Positions 7,438 to 16,073 of a DNA stretch of 64,000 nucleotides are shown piece by piece (within the stretch, counting starts at the first letter, position 1; the number at the start of each line of letters is the position of its first letter). The stretch is taken from assembly GCA_016699405.1 (NCBI GenBank), contig CP064972.1:2883501-2947500 (forward strand), given 5' to 3'. This DNA is from Holophagales bacterium. Its GTDB lineage: Bacteria > Acidobacteriota > Thermoanaerobaculia > Multivoradales > JAGPDF01. The position numbers and the translations under genes are program-made. The notes below the pieces were generated by a model. The model was not told the origin of the DNA and did not search any database. It worked only from the letters and a program-made list of their open reading frames with translations.

Positions 7438-8898
7438 TCAGCCGGCCGCCGCCGCCGACTCGGCCAGGCGCCGGCTGAGCTCGTCGGCTCGCGGGCAGTC
7501 GCAGAAGCCGCGGGCGAAGTCGAGGAAGGCCTCGACATCGGCGAAGGTGCTGGCGAGTCCGAGCGAAACGCGGACCGCGCCGGTCGACTTGTCGTCGATG
7601 CAGCGCCGGAACTCCTCGTAGGTCATCGCCTGGTGGGTGCGACGGAAGCAGCTGACGATCTCGCCCTTCGACAGTCCCAGTGCCAGCTCGCCGGCGCCGG
7701 GGTTGCAGAAGCAGCCGGTGCGCAGCGAGATCCGGCGCCGGTTCGCCTCCTCCTCGATCAGCGCGTGATCGATGAAGTGCCCTGCCGGGTCGTAGAAGTT
7801 CATCGTCACCGTGCCGCCGCGGCGCTCGGTGGTCGTCGGCCCGTAGAGATGGACGAGCGGCTCGCCATTGCGGTGGCGAAGGGCGACAAGCTCCTCGATC
7901 AGCCAGCCGGTGAGGCAGGCGACGCGCTGGTGGATCCGTTCGACCCCGACCTGTTCGAGCAGCTCGAGCCCGTGCTCGACGGCTGGCAGGATGGCGTAGT
8001 TGAGCGTGCCGTCCTCGAACGCCGCCTCGCCGGTCGCCGGAGTGAAGCGGTCGGCCTGCACCGACACGACGGTGATCGTGCCGCCGGCGAACCAGGGACG
8101 GTGAAGCTTGGCAAGCGCTTCGCGGCGAGCGATCAGGGCGCCGACACCGGTCGGATAGCCGAACATCTTGTAGAACGACATGGCGACGAAGTCGGGCTTG
8201 ATCGCGGTCAGATCGAGCCGGTTGCTCGGCACGAACGCTGCGGCGTCGAGCAGCACGTCCCACCCCAGGCTCTTGGCGAGCCCGACCCACTCGAGAGGAT
8301 GCTGCACGCCGGAGAAGTTGCTCTGCGCCGGGAAGGCGAAGAGGTGATGTCGGCCCGTGCGGTGGCGTTCGAGCGCGTCGGCGACCGCGGCGTCGTCGGC
8401 GCGCAGATCGGGAGGCAGCACCGGGATGTAGGTGGTGTGGGCTCCGCGGGCGCGGTCGAACTCCCGGATGCCGTTGACCGAGTTGTGGTTGTCGAAGGTC
8501 AGCAGGAAGCGGTCGCCGGGCTGGAACGGGTAGGACTCGCCGACCAGCTTGAGCGCGTGGCTGGCGTTGGCGGTGAACACCACCGCGTACTCCTCTTCGG
8601 GTGCGTTGAAAAAGCGCAGGATGCGGGCCCGGCAGCTCTCGATCAGCATGGTCGCCGCGGCGGACGTCGGGTTCGACGAGTGCGGGTTGCCGAGCACCTG
8701 CGTGAGGAGCAGCTCCATGTGCCGGCGGATCTGCGAGTCGGCGTAGAGGCCGCCTCCGGTGTAGTCGAGATAGACGTGCTGCTCGCGGTCGAGGCGCGAG
8801 TACTCGCGCCGGCGCAGCTCGTCGAGCGGAGAGGTGTCGCGGTAGCGGGGATGGCGCCGGTCGAATTCGGCGAGTCGGCGGCTGGAGTCGGAGGTCAT
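7438..8898 (-). CDS. class V aminotransferase, cysteine desulfurase / MOCOS-like
   Basis: The protein is 486 aa and cytoplasmic. It is a PLP enzyme of the NifS/Csd/MOCOS group, which takes sulfur (or selenium) from cysteine. Motifs: HVYLDYTGGGLYADSQI near 43-58, NPHSSNPTSAAAT, SHALKLVGES, FDNHNSVNGIRE, the PLP-aspartate region LLDAAAFVPSN, the Schiff-base Lys244 in SFYKMFGYPTG, and a catalytic-loop sequence RTGCFCNPGAGE with Cys396 and Cys398. The CFCNPG loop is typical of the N-terminal domain of molybdenum-cofactor sulfurases rather than of IscS. Start ATG 8898 has GGGAGC 7 bases upstream. The rhodanese gene begins 112 bases downstream on the same strand, so the two probably form one sulfur-handling unit. 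Substrate and acceptor cannot be told from sequence. Confidence 0.85.
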   Translation of the reverse strand: MTSDSSRRLAEFDRRHPRYRDTSPLDELRRREYSRLDREQHVYLDYTGGGLYADSQIRRHMELLLTQVLGNPHSSNPTSAAATMLIESCRARILRFFNAPEEEYAVVFTANASHALKLVGESYPFQPGDRFLLTFDNHNSVNGIREFDRARGAHTTYIPVLPPDLRADDAAVADALERHRTGRHHLFAFPAQSNFSGVQHPLEWVGLAKSLGWDVLLDAAAFVPSNRLDLTAIKPDFVAMSFYKMFGYPTGVGALIARREALAKLHRPWFAGGTITVVSVQADRFTPATGEAAFEDGTLNYAILPAVEHGLELLEQVGVERIHQRVACLTGWLIEELVALRHRNGEPLVHLYGPTTTERRGGTVTMNFYDPAGHFIDHALIEEEANRRRISLRTGCFCNPGAGELALGLSKGEIVSCFRRTHQAMTYEEFRRCIDDKSTGAVRVSLGLASTFADVEAFLDFARGFCDCPRADELSRRLAESAAAAG

Positions 8899-9045
8899 GG
8901 CGAAGCTCCCGAAGGAGCGAACGCTATCCGGCAGCGACGCGAAGCGACAGACCCATTCGGGTGGGGGAAGGGCCCGGTGACCCCGGCGGAGTTATCATGA
9001 TCCGGAAAATCCGCTTGGACGAGGCATCGAGTCGGGGGGCCCGAA

Positions 9046-11559
9046 GTGCCGCCGAAACAGGGTCCAGAAGGCCACCAGCCGTCCGCCGCACGCGGGGTCC
9101 GGAGCCGTCGTCCCGCCGTCGAGCTGCAGCTCGCGACGCTGCTCGCGAACCTGCCCGGGATGGCCTATCGCTGCCGCAACGACGCGGGCTGGACGATGGA
9201 GGTGGTGAGCGAGGGCGTGGCTGCGCTCACCGGCTACCCGGCCGAGTCGTTGGTCGAGAACCGCCTGCTCAGCTACGAGGAGCTGATCCACCCCGCGGAC
9301 CGGGACGAGGTCCGGGCGGCCGTGGATGAGGCGTTGGCCGCCGGGAGACCGTTCGAGATGACCTATCGCATCCGGCGGAGCGACGGGTGCGAGCGGCGGG
9401 TCTGGGAGCGCGGCCGGGGAATCGCCGGGGCGAACGGCGAGGTGGCCTGGCTCGAAGGGTTCATCACCGACATCACCGAACGAGCCCAGGCGGAGGCCCT
9501 GCTGCGCACCTCGGAGGCTCGCTGGCGTGCGCTCGTCACCCACTCGCCGGCGATCATCGTCGTGCTCCAGCGCGACGGCACGATCGAGTGGATGAACCGG
9601 ACGCCGACGGACGAGCCCGGCTCGGAGGTGATCGGCACCTGCCTGCTCGACTACCTGAGCGAAGGTCACAAGCTCCGCTGGAGCGATGCGCTCGACCGCG
9701 TGTGGGTCGAGCGACGGACCGATCGCTTCGACTCGATCGTCGTGCTGCCCTCGGGAGAGGAGGTCTGTTTCGAGAACCTCGTGGCGCCGGTGCTGGCGAA
9801 CGGCGAGGTCGTCGCCGCCATCTGCGTCGCCATCGACGTGTCGCTGCGCCGCGAGGCCGAGCTCCGCCAGCGGCTCGGCGCCGCGGTCTTCGAAACCGCG
9901 GCGGAGGGGATCGTGATCACGGATCGTGCCGGCTCGATCGTCTCGGTCAATGCGGGATTCGAGGAGATCACCGGGTACACGGCGGCCGAGGTGCTCGGCG
10001 GGAATCCGCGAATCATCGCCTCGGGCCGGCACGACGAGGCGTTCTACGCGGCGATGTGGCAGGCGTTGGCAGCCGACGGCGCCTGGGCCGGCGAGATCTG
10101 GAATCGGCGCAAGAGCGGGCAGGTCTATCCCGAGTGGCTGTCGATCCGAGCCATCCGCGACGCCGGTGGTGAGCTGACCCACTACGTCGGGATCTTCTCC
10201 GACATCAGCGAGCGCAAGCAGAGCGAGGAACGGATCCGCTTCCTCGCGCACCACGATCCGCTCACCGAGCTCCCGAACCGGCTCTTGCTCGCCGACCGGG
10301 TCAAGCAGGCGGCCCGCCTCTCCGAGCGCGCCGGTCGCAAGGTCGGCCTGGTGTTGCTCGACCTGGATCGCTTCAAGGCGATCAACGATCGCTGTGGCCA
10401 CGCCGTGGGCGATCACGTGCTCCAGGCGGTGGCGCGTCGTCTGGCCGGCACGCTGCGCGACGGCGACACGGTCTCGCGCTTCGGCGGAGACGAGTTCGTC
10501 CTCGTGCTCCCTGGGCTGCGCCACCCGGAGGATGCCGGGAGGATCGCCGGCAAGTGCCTCGAGTCGCTTTCGGTGCCGATCGTCGCCTCGGGCGCCACCT
10601 TCGAGCTCGGAGCCAGCCTCGGAATCGCCATCCTGCCGGATGACGGGCGGGGCCTGGAGGAGCTCCTGCGTCGCGCCGACACGGCGATGTACCTCGCCAA
10701 GCAATCGGGTGGCGGCTGCTTCCGTTTCTTCGGTGCCGATCTCAACCTGCGGACCTTCGAGGTCCTGAGCCTCGAGACGCGCTTGCGCCGGGGGATCGAA
10801 GAGCACGAGCTCGAAGCACGCTTCGCGCCCCGCTTGACTCTGGCGGGACACGATCTGACCGGCCTCGTGCTGCAGCCGGTCTGGCGGCATCCCGAGCTCG
10901 GCTGTCTGACGGCCGAAACGTTCATGCCGCTCGCCGAGCGCCGCGGGCTCGTGGCGCCGCTCGCGGCCTGGATGATGGAGTCGGCCGCTCTCGCCCGAGA
11001 TGTCGTCGCCACCTGGAGCGGCGAGCCCGCTCCGTTGGTGTCCGTGGCCCTGCCGCGGCAGGCGCTCGAGATGGAGGAGATCCGGCTCGCCCTGGTGGCG
11101 AGCGAGCCAGCCAGGCGCGGCGGCATCGAGCTCGTCCTGCCGGCGGATCTGCTCGTCGGAGACCCGGCTTACCAGGTCCAGACCGGCCAGTTCCGCCGCG
11201 CAGGGTTTCGCATCGCCGCCGGCGAGCTGGGGCGCGCGCCGGTCTGCATCGAGTCCCTCGTGCACCTGTCGCCGAGCCGCCTGATCCTGGCCCCCGAGCG
11301 GCGCCTCGAGGTCGAGGGGGGGCGGCCTCTGGTTTCCTATCTCCGCGCCATGACCGGTCTGGCGGGTGGTCTCGGCGTGCCGCTTGCCGCCGCCGCGGTC
11401 TTCCGGAGCGATCTGCTGTCGACGCTGCTGGCCGGAGGCGTCGCGGAGGCGCACGGCGATGCGTTGGCACCGGCGGTGGGCCTCGACGAGTTGGGGGAGA
11501 AACGTTGGGTCCGCGACGGCGATCGCGAACACGGTCGAAGTGCGCGTCAGCTGTCGTAG
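9046..11559 (+). CDS. PAS-PAS-PAS-GGDEF protein with degenerate EAL-like domain
   Basis: GTG start, 837 aa, no membrane segments. Three PAS units occupy about 30-145, 150-275 and 280-395 (MAYRCRNDAGWTMEVVSEGV, SPAIIVVLQRDGTIEWMN, AEGIVITDRAGSIVSVNAGF, the last ending ITHYVGIFSDISERK-like). A GGDEF domain (about 400-565) has HHDPLTELPNR, an intact active site RFGGDEF and the RDGD inhibitory site 5 residues before it, so it should make cyclic di-GMP and be product-inhibited. The final 260 residues align with an EAL domain in layout (WRHPELGCLTAETFMPLAER) but the EAL triplet is GLV, the DDFGTG loop reads AGELGR, and the other metal ligands are not seen. This half is therefore predicted to be catalytically dead and may sense GTP or bind c-di-GMP. 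Confidence 0.87.
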   Translation: MPPKQGPEGHQPSAARGVRSRRPAVELQLATLLANLPGMAYRCRNDAGWTMEVVSEGVAALTGYPAESLVENRLLSYEELIHPADRDEVRAAVDEALAAGRPFEMTYRIRRSDGCERRVWERGRGIAGANGEVAWLEGFITDITERAQAEALLRTSEARWRALVTHSPAIIVVLQRDGTIEWMNRTPTDEPGSEVIGTCLLDYLSEGHKLRWSDALDRVWVERRTDRFDSIVVLPSGEEVCFENLVAPVLANGEVVAAICVAIDVSLRREAELRQRLGAAVFETAAEGIVITDRAGSIVSVNAGFEEITGYTAAEVLGGNPRIIASGRHDEAFYAAMWQALAADGAWAGEIWNRRKSGQVYPEWLSIRAIRDAGGELTHYVGIFSDISERKQSEERIRFLAHHDPLTELPNRLLLADRVKQAARLSERAGRKVGLVLLDLDRFKAINDRCGHAVGDHVLQAVARRLAGTLRDGDTVSRFGGDEFVLVLPGLRHPEDAGRIAGKCLESLSVPIVASGATFELGASLGIAILPDDGRGLEELLRRADTAMYLAKQSGGGCFRFFGADLNLRTFEVLSLETRLRRGIEEHELEARFAPRLTLAGHDLTGLVLQPVWRHPELGCLTAETFMPLAERRGLVAPLAAWMMESAALARDVVATWSGEPAPLVSVALPRQALEMEEIRLALVASEPARRGGIELVLPADLLVGDPAYQVQTGQFRRAGFRIAAGELGRAPVCIESLVHLSPSRLILAPERRLEVEGGRPLVSYLRAMTGLAGGLGVPLAAAAVFRSDLLSTLLAGGVAEAHGDALAPAVGLDELGEKRWVRDGDREHGRSARQLS

Positions 11560-11618
11560 GAGCCAAGAGCTCGCCGAATGCCGAGGGGGTCGCAGCGCTT
11601 CGAGGCCGCAATAGAGAT

Positions 11619-11649
11619 TTGACGACCACAAGGTCTCATGGTCTTATAT
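11619..11649 (+). promoter_or_regulatory. putative promoter/operator upstream of octaheme cytochrome gene
   Basis: TTGACG (11619-11624) is followed 17-19 bases later by TCTTAT/TTATAT (11642-11649), in an AT-rich patch that is unusual for this region. An inverted repeat GACCA-N10-TGGTC overlaps the spacer and could be an operator. Spacing is loose, so the call is tentative. Confidence 0.35.
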
Positions 11650-11682
11650 GTCCAGCCGCAGATGACCAAGGAGGGCCTTTCC

Positions 11683-13251
11683 ATGACTGCATCGAGTTGG
11701 CAGGGACGGACGGCGTGGGTCGTCGCCGTCGGATTGTTGGTCGGCGTCGCGCAGGTGGCCGCGACCGCTCCCAGCCCGGCGGGAGTCGAGCGCTCCCGTG
11801 ACTGCATCGCCTGCCACGAGGACGGCAGCCCGGGGATCGTCGGGCACTGGCAGGGCAGCGCTCACGCCAAGGCAGGAGTCGCCTGCTTCGACTGCCATCA
11901 GGCTGCGCCGGGGGATCCCGATGCTTTCGAGCACCACGACGCCACGATCGCCGTGGTGGTCACGCCGCGCGACTGTGCGCGCTGCCACGACAAGGAGGAC
12001 GTCGAGTTCGAGGGAAGCCACCACGCCAAGGCCGGCAACATTCTCGCCTCGCTCGACAATTACCTGGCCGAGATCGTCGAGGGTTCCCGCGTCCCGTTCA
12101 ATCCGCACTCGCCGACGCCAGGTCGCGACCTCTCGCCCTCCGTCAACGGGCTCGCCTCGGCCCAGTCCGGGTGCCAACAGTGTCACGGGGCGAAGGTGGC
12201 GATCCAGGCCAAGGACGGCGGACTGCTCACCGTCGACGACTTCAAGCCTGGGAAGGACGGCGCACCGACGAACCTCGCCGCCATCGCGCGGATCGCCCGC
12301 GACGCGAACGGTCGGCCGCTGCTCTCCACCGGCAGCTGGCCGAACACGGGGATCGGTCGCCTCAACCTGGACGGCTCGCTCGGCTCCTGCGCGGCCTGTC
12401 ACAGCCGCCACGACTTCTCGGCCCGCCGGGCCCGTCAGCCGGAGAACTGCGGCAAGTGCCATCTCGGGCCGGATCACCCGCAGAAGGAGATCTACGAGGA
12501 ATCGAAGCACGGTGTGGCCTTTCGTGACCTCAAGGACAGCCTCAAGCTCGACGGCAAGACCTGGGTCCTCGGAAAGGACTACACCGCCGCGCCGACCTGC
12601 GCGACCTGCCACATGTCGGCCAATGCCAGCGGTCTCGCGGTGACGCACGACCCGGGAGAGCGGATCTCCTGGACGAATCGACCGCCGATCTCGCAGGCGA
12701 TGGACACCGATGCGGCGCACCGGGTCGTCACCGAGACCGATCCGGCCAAGCGGGCTGCCGTCGTCCGAGACACTGCCGGCGCCAAGCGCGATCGGATGAA
12801 GCTCGTCTGCACGACCTGTCACGCCCCGAGCTACGTCGACTCGTTCTACCGGCAGTACGACGACCTCGTCGTGCTCTACAACGAGAAGTTCGCCAAGCCG
12901 GGCAAGGCGATCATGGACGAGCTCGGCAAGCAGGGGCTGATCACCAAGAAGCAATTCGACGAACGCATCGAATGGGACTGGTACTTCCTCTGGCACCACG
13001 AAGGCCGGCGGGCACGGCACGGCGCCTCGATGATGGCGCCCGACTACACGCACTGGCACGGGATGTACGAGGTGGCCGATCGCTTCTACCAGTCGCTGAT
13101 TCCGGAAGCGCGGGAGATCGCCCGCGAGGCGGCCGAGCACGGGAAGACGGCGGAGGCCGCCGCCGTCCAAGCGGTGATCGACGCGATCCTGGCGCGGCCG
13201 GAGCACGCCTGGAGCAACCCCGAGCCGGCACCGGCGGCGCCGAAGCCCTGA
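11683..13251 (+). CDS. exported octaheme cytochrome c, hydroxylamine oxidoreductase-like
   Basis: Start ATG 11683 has a strong AAGGAGG 8 bases upstream; the longer frame from 11638 lacks such a site. The protein is 522 aa. Residues 1-30 form a signal peptide (GRTAWVVAVGLLVGVAQVAA). Eight CxxCH heme sites are present in order: CIACH, CFDCH, CARCH, CQQCH, CAACH, CGKCH, CATCH, CTTCH. That number, their spacing, and the C-terminal APDYTHWHGMYEVADRFYQ segment fit the octaheme HAO-related family, which handles hydroxylamine, hydrazine or nitrite in the periplasm. Whether it has the cross-linking Tyr of true HAO (oxidation) or works as a reductase cannot be decided here. No quinol dehydrogenase partner lies beside it. 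A nearby promoter-like patch and a terminator-like hairpin suggest a single-gene unit. Confidence 0.82.
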   Translation: MTASSWQGRTAWVVAVGLLVGVAQVAATAPSPAGVERSRDCIACHEDGSPGIVGHWQGSAHAKAGVACFDCHQAAPGDPDAFEHHDATIAVVVTPRDCARCHDKEDVEFEGSHHAKAGNILASLDNYLAEIVEGSRVPFNPHSPTPGRDLSPSVNGLASAQSGCQQCHGAKVAIQAKDGGLLTVDDFKPGKDGAPTNLAAIARIARDANGRPLLSTGSWPNTGIGRLNLDGSLGSCAACHSRHDFSARRARQPENCGKCHLGPDHPQKEIYEESKHGVAFRDLKDSLKLDGKTWVLGKDYTAAPTCATCHMSANASGLAVTHDPGERISWTNRPPISQAMDTDAAHRVVTETDPAKRAAVVRDTAGAKRDRMKLVCTTCHAPSYVDSFYRQYDDLVVLYNEKFAKPGKAIMDELGKQGLITKKQFDERIEWDWYFLWHHEGRRARHGASMMAPDYTHWHGMYEVADRFYQSLIPEAREIAREAAEHGKTAEAAAVQAVIDAILARPEHAWSNPEPAPAAPKP

Positions 13252-13267
13252 GGGCGGACCCGGGAAG

Positions 13268-13299
13268 GGCGCCCGTTCCACCGCGGTGGGGCGGGCGCC
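13268..13299. terminator. hairpin between convergent cytochrome and decarboxylase genes
   Basis: GGCGCCCG/CGGGCGCC (8 bp) encloses a second self-complementary core CCACCGCGGTGG. It fills the 47-base gap between two convergent genes, and its distal arm touches the stop codon at 13299. It has no T-run on either strand. Confidence 0.5.
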
Positions 13300-14726
13300 T
13301 AGCCGCGGCGCAGCTCGCGGCCGGCGGCCTTGATCTCGCCGAGGATCGCGGCGAGGTCGGCGTCCTCGAGGTCGGGATTCACGCACACCAGCCGGATCGC
13401 CCTCGTTCCGCGCACGACACCGTGGCCGATCTTCAGACGTCCGTCGCGGTCGAGGCGATCGCAGACCGCGTCGCTCGGCGCGCCGCGGACCACGAAGCAG
13501 ACGTTGATCGACGGCGGCTCCTCGACCAGCTCGAGCTCCGGATCGGCGGCGATCCGCTCGGCAGCGCGGCGGGCCAGCCCGAGCTGGCGGGCGAGGCGCT
13601 GGTCCCATCCGCGGTCGCCGAGCCGCAGCCAGGCGGCCCAGAGCTTGAGGGCGTCGTTGCGCCGTCCGCACTGGATCGACCGGTGGCCGGGATTGAGCGC
13701 CTCCTCGTCCGCCTGAAACAGGTAGTCGGCCGTCTCGTCGAGGCTTCCGGCGAGTGCCCCCGGACGCGCCACGATGAGCGCCGAACACTGCAACGGCACG
13801 CCCATCATCTTGTGTGGGTCCCAGGTGAACGAGTCGGCGAGCTCGCTGCCGTCGAGCAGGTGGCGATGGGTGGAGGAGAGCGCCACGCTGCCGCCGAAGG
13901 CGCCGTCGACGTGCAGCCAGGCGCCGTGCTGGCGCGCGATCGCGGCGATCGGGCGGATCGGATCGAAGGCCCCGCGCACCGTCGTGCCGGCGGTGGCATT
14001 CACCAGCGCCGGCACGAATCCACGGTCGCGGTCGGCAGCGATCGCGGCAGCGAGCGCCCCGGGGTCGAGCGTCCCGTCCTCCCGGACCGCGACGGCCCGG
14101 ACGCGATGTCGCCCGATGCCGACGATCCCGGCATTCTTCGGGACCGAATAGTGCGCTTCGGCAGAGGTGTAGACGGTCAGCGGGAGAGCGCCCGCGCCGC
14201 CGTCGCGACTCGCGGGGTCCGCGGCGTTCCGGGCGAGCAGCAGGGCGACGAGGTTGGCGATCGAGCCGCCGGGGGTGAAGCAGCCCTCGGCGCCGGGAAG
14301 CCCGACCTTCTCGGCCATGCGTTGCAGGACTTCGCGCTCGACGAGGATCTGCGCCCCGGCCGCCTTGAAGGTGTACATCGAGATGTTGGGGACGAGGGCC
14401 AGGATCTCGGCAGCGATGGCGGCAGGCTCGCGCCCGCCGAAGAGCTGGTTGACGAAGCGCCAGCTCGAAGACGACGGGGTCGCCTGCAGCACGGCGCGCA
14501 GCCGCCGGAGCACCTCGGCCGAGGCGATGCCATCGGTGCCGAGGGCGAGGGGCAAGGCCGCGGCGAGCCGATCCGGGACGCGCGATTCGGCGCCACCCGG
14601 GTCCTGTTCGAGACGGACGAGCTCCCGGGCCTCGTGGATCGTCGCGTCGAGCCACTCGAGGAGCTCGCGCCCGCCCGCATCGCGCGACGCGAGGGGTGCA
14701 GGCAGGACGAGATCGCTGTCTTGCAT
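13299..14726 (-). CDS. PLP-dependent group II amino acid decarboxylase family protein
   Basis: The protein is 475 aa. Start ATG 14726 is chosen because GGAGG lies 5 bases upstream; an ATG 12 bases earlier lacks a site. It belongs to the aromatic-L-amino-acid / glutamate / diaminobutyrate decarboxylase fold: SSSSWRFVNQLFGG near 80, TSAEAHYSVPKNAGIVGIG, VNATAGTTVRGAFDPIRPIA, HVDGAFGGSVALSS (PLP-binding Asp), and the Schiff-base Lys306 in SFTWDPHKMMGVPLQ. The PHKMMG motif is shared by glutamate, cysteine-sulfinate and diaminobutyrate decarboxylases, so the substrate is open. It is transcribed towards the cytochrome gene and away from the dicarboxylate operon starting at 14935. Confidence 0.85.
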   Translation of the reverse strand: MQDSDLVLPAPLASRDAGGRELLEWLDATIHEARELVRLEQDPGGAESRVPDRLAAALPLALGTDGIASAEVLRRLRAVLQATPSSSSWRFVNQLFGGREPAAIAAEILALVPNISMYTFKAAGAQILVEREVLQRMAEKVGLPGAEGCFTPGGSIANLVALLLARNAADPASRDGGAGALPLTVYTSAEAHYSVPKNAGIVGIGRHRVRAVAVREDGTLDPGALAAAIAADRDRGFVPALVNATAGTTVRGAFDPIRPIAAIARQHGAWLHVDGAFGGSVALSSTHRHLLDGSELADSFTWDPHKMMGVPLQCSALIVARPGALAGSLDETADYLFQADEEALNPGHRSIQCGRRNDALKLWAAWLRLGDRGWDQRLARQLGLARRAAERIAADPELELVEEPPSINVCFVVRGAPSDAVCDRLDRDGRLKIGHGVVRGTRAIRLVCVNPDLEDADLAAILGEIKAAGRELRRG

Positions 14727-14934
14727 CGGAGCCTCCATGCCGGGCGGCCGAGCCGCCGGTCGAAGGATAGCCCGCCCGGATCCGCGCCGCTGGCGCGACC
14801 GGCGGCTTCGTCGCACGTGGCGGAGGACCCCGCCCGGCCGGGTGGCGACGCCCCCCCGCGGCGACCATACGCTTGCCACCGGTGGAACAACCTGTTTCGG
14901 CGCCCTTCGTGCGCCGGAGAGATCGGAGCTCGTC

Positions 14935-16065
14935 ATGGCCAAATACAAGATCGCCTGGCTTCCCGGAGACGGGATCGGGATTGAAGTCCTGGAAGCGACC
15001 AAGATCGTTCTCGACGCCCTCGGCTTCGACGCCGAATACGAACACGGCGACATCGGGTGGGAGTTCTGGTGCCGGGAAGGCGACGCCCTGCCGGCCCGCA
15101 CGGTCGAGCTGCTCGGCCGCGTCGACGCGGCGATGTTCGGCGCCATCACCTCGAAGCCGGTCAAGGACGCCGAGGCCGAGCTGGCGCCGGAGTTGCGCGG
15201 CAAGGGGCTCAAGTACCGTTCGCCGATCGTCCGCATGCGGCAGAGCTTCGACCTCTACAACTGCCTGCGTCCCTGCAAGGCCTACCCCGGCAATCCGCTG
15301 AACCACCGCGAGGGGATCGACCTCGTGGTGTTCCGCGAGAACACCGAGGACCTCTACTCCGGGGTCGAGTTCTCGCCGGTGCCGGTGGAGCTGGCGACGA
15401 CGCTCTCCGCGCTGGCCCCGGCCTTCAAGCCGTTCGCCGGCCTTGCGCCGGAGGAGTACGCGATCTCCTGCAAGGTGAACACGCGCAAGGGCTCCGAGCG
15501 CATCGTCCGCGCCGCCTTCGAGTTCGCCCGGGCGCACGGCCGCAAGAAGGTGACGATCGTCCACAAGGCGAACGTGGTGCGTGCCGCCGACGGGCTCTTC
15601 TTCGAAGAGGCGAAGAAGGTGGCGGCGCAGTTCCCCGACATCGCCTGCGACGACGCCAACATCGACGCCATCTGCATGTGGCTGCTGAAGAACCCGTTCA
15701 ACTACGACGTGCTGGTGGCGCCGAATCTCTACGGCGACATCATCTCCGACCTCTGCGCGCAGATGGTGGGCGGTCTCGGCTTCGGCTGCTCGGGCAACAT
15801 CGGCGACCAGCTCGCCGTCTTCGAGCCGACGCACGGCTCGGCGCCGAAGTACGCCGGCCAGTACAAGGTCAATCCGATCGCCACCATTCTCGCCGCCAAG
15901 ATGATGCTCGACTGGCTGGGCGAGAAGGAGCTCGGGATGCGCCTCGAATCGGCCGTGGCGGCGGTCATCGCCGACGGCAAGGTGCGCACCTACGACATGG
16001 GCGGCGGTGCCAGGACGCTCGAGATGGGCGAGGCGGTCGCAGCCAAGATCGCCGCGGGCAAGTGA
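14935..16065 (+). CDS. isocitrate/isopropylmalate dehydrogenase family protein
   Basis: The protein is 376 aa, with GGAG 6 bases ahead of ATG. It is an NAD(P)-linked beta-decarboxylating dehydrogenase: the nucleotide motif LPGDGIG at residues 9-15, substrate loop SPIVRMRQSFDLYNCLRPCK, FRENTEDLYSGVEF, KVNTRKGSERIVRAAFEFA, VTIVHKANVVRAADGLF, NLYGDIISDLCAQMVGGLG (metal Asp), and EPTHGSAPKYAGQ. The loop differs from canonical LeuB and from housekeeping isocitrate dehydrogenase, and the gene leads an operon with lyase, CoA-transferase and LeuCD-like genes. It most likely oxidises a methylmalate- or isocitrate-like 2-hydroxy acid to a 2-oxo acid plus CO2. The precise substrate is inferred from context only. 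Confidence 0.87.
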   Translation: MAKYKIAWLPGDGIGIEVLEATKIVLDALGFDAEYEHGDIGWEFWCREGDALPARTVELLGRVDAAMFGAITSKPVKDAEAELAPELRGKGLKYRSPIVRMRQSFDLYNCLRPCKAYPGNPLNHREGIDLVVFRENTEDLYSGVEFSPVPVELATTLSALAPAFKPFAGLAPEEYAISCKVNTRKGSERIVRAAFEFARAHGRKKVTIVHKANVVRAADGLFFEEAKKVAAQFPDIACDDANIDAICMWLLKNPFNYDVLVAPNLYGDIISDLCAQMVGGLGFGCSGNIGDQLAVFEPTHGSAPKYAGQYKVNPIATILAAKMMLDWLGEKELGMRLESAVAAVIADGKVRTYDMGGGARTLEMGEAVAAKIAAGK

Positions 16066-16073
16066 GCCCTGCG

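Noticed and set aside
11644..15834. 1396-codon open frame on the minus strand
   Set aside because: It runs antisense through the cytochrome gene and the dehydrogenase gene and overlaps the decarboxylase in another frame. Its translation is low-complexity Arg/Glu/Gly/Val-rich without any domain, as expected for a GC-rich shadow frame.
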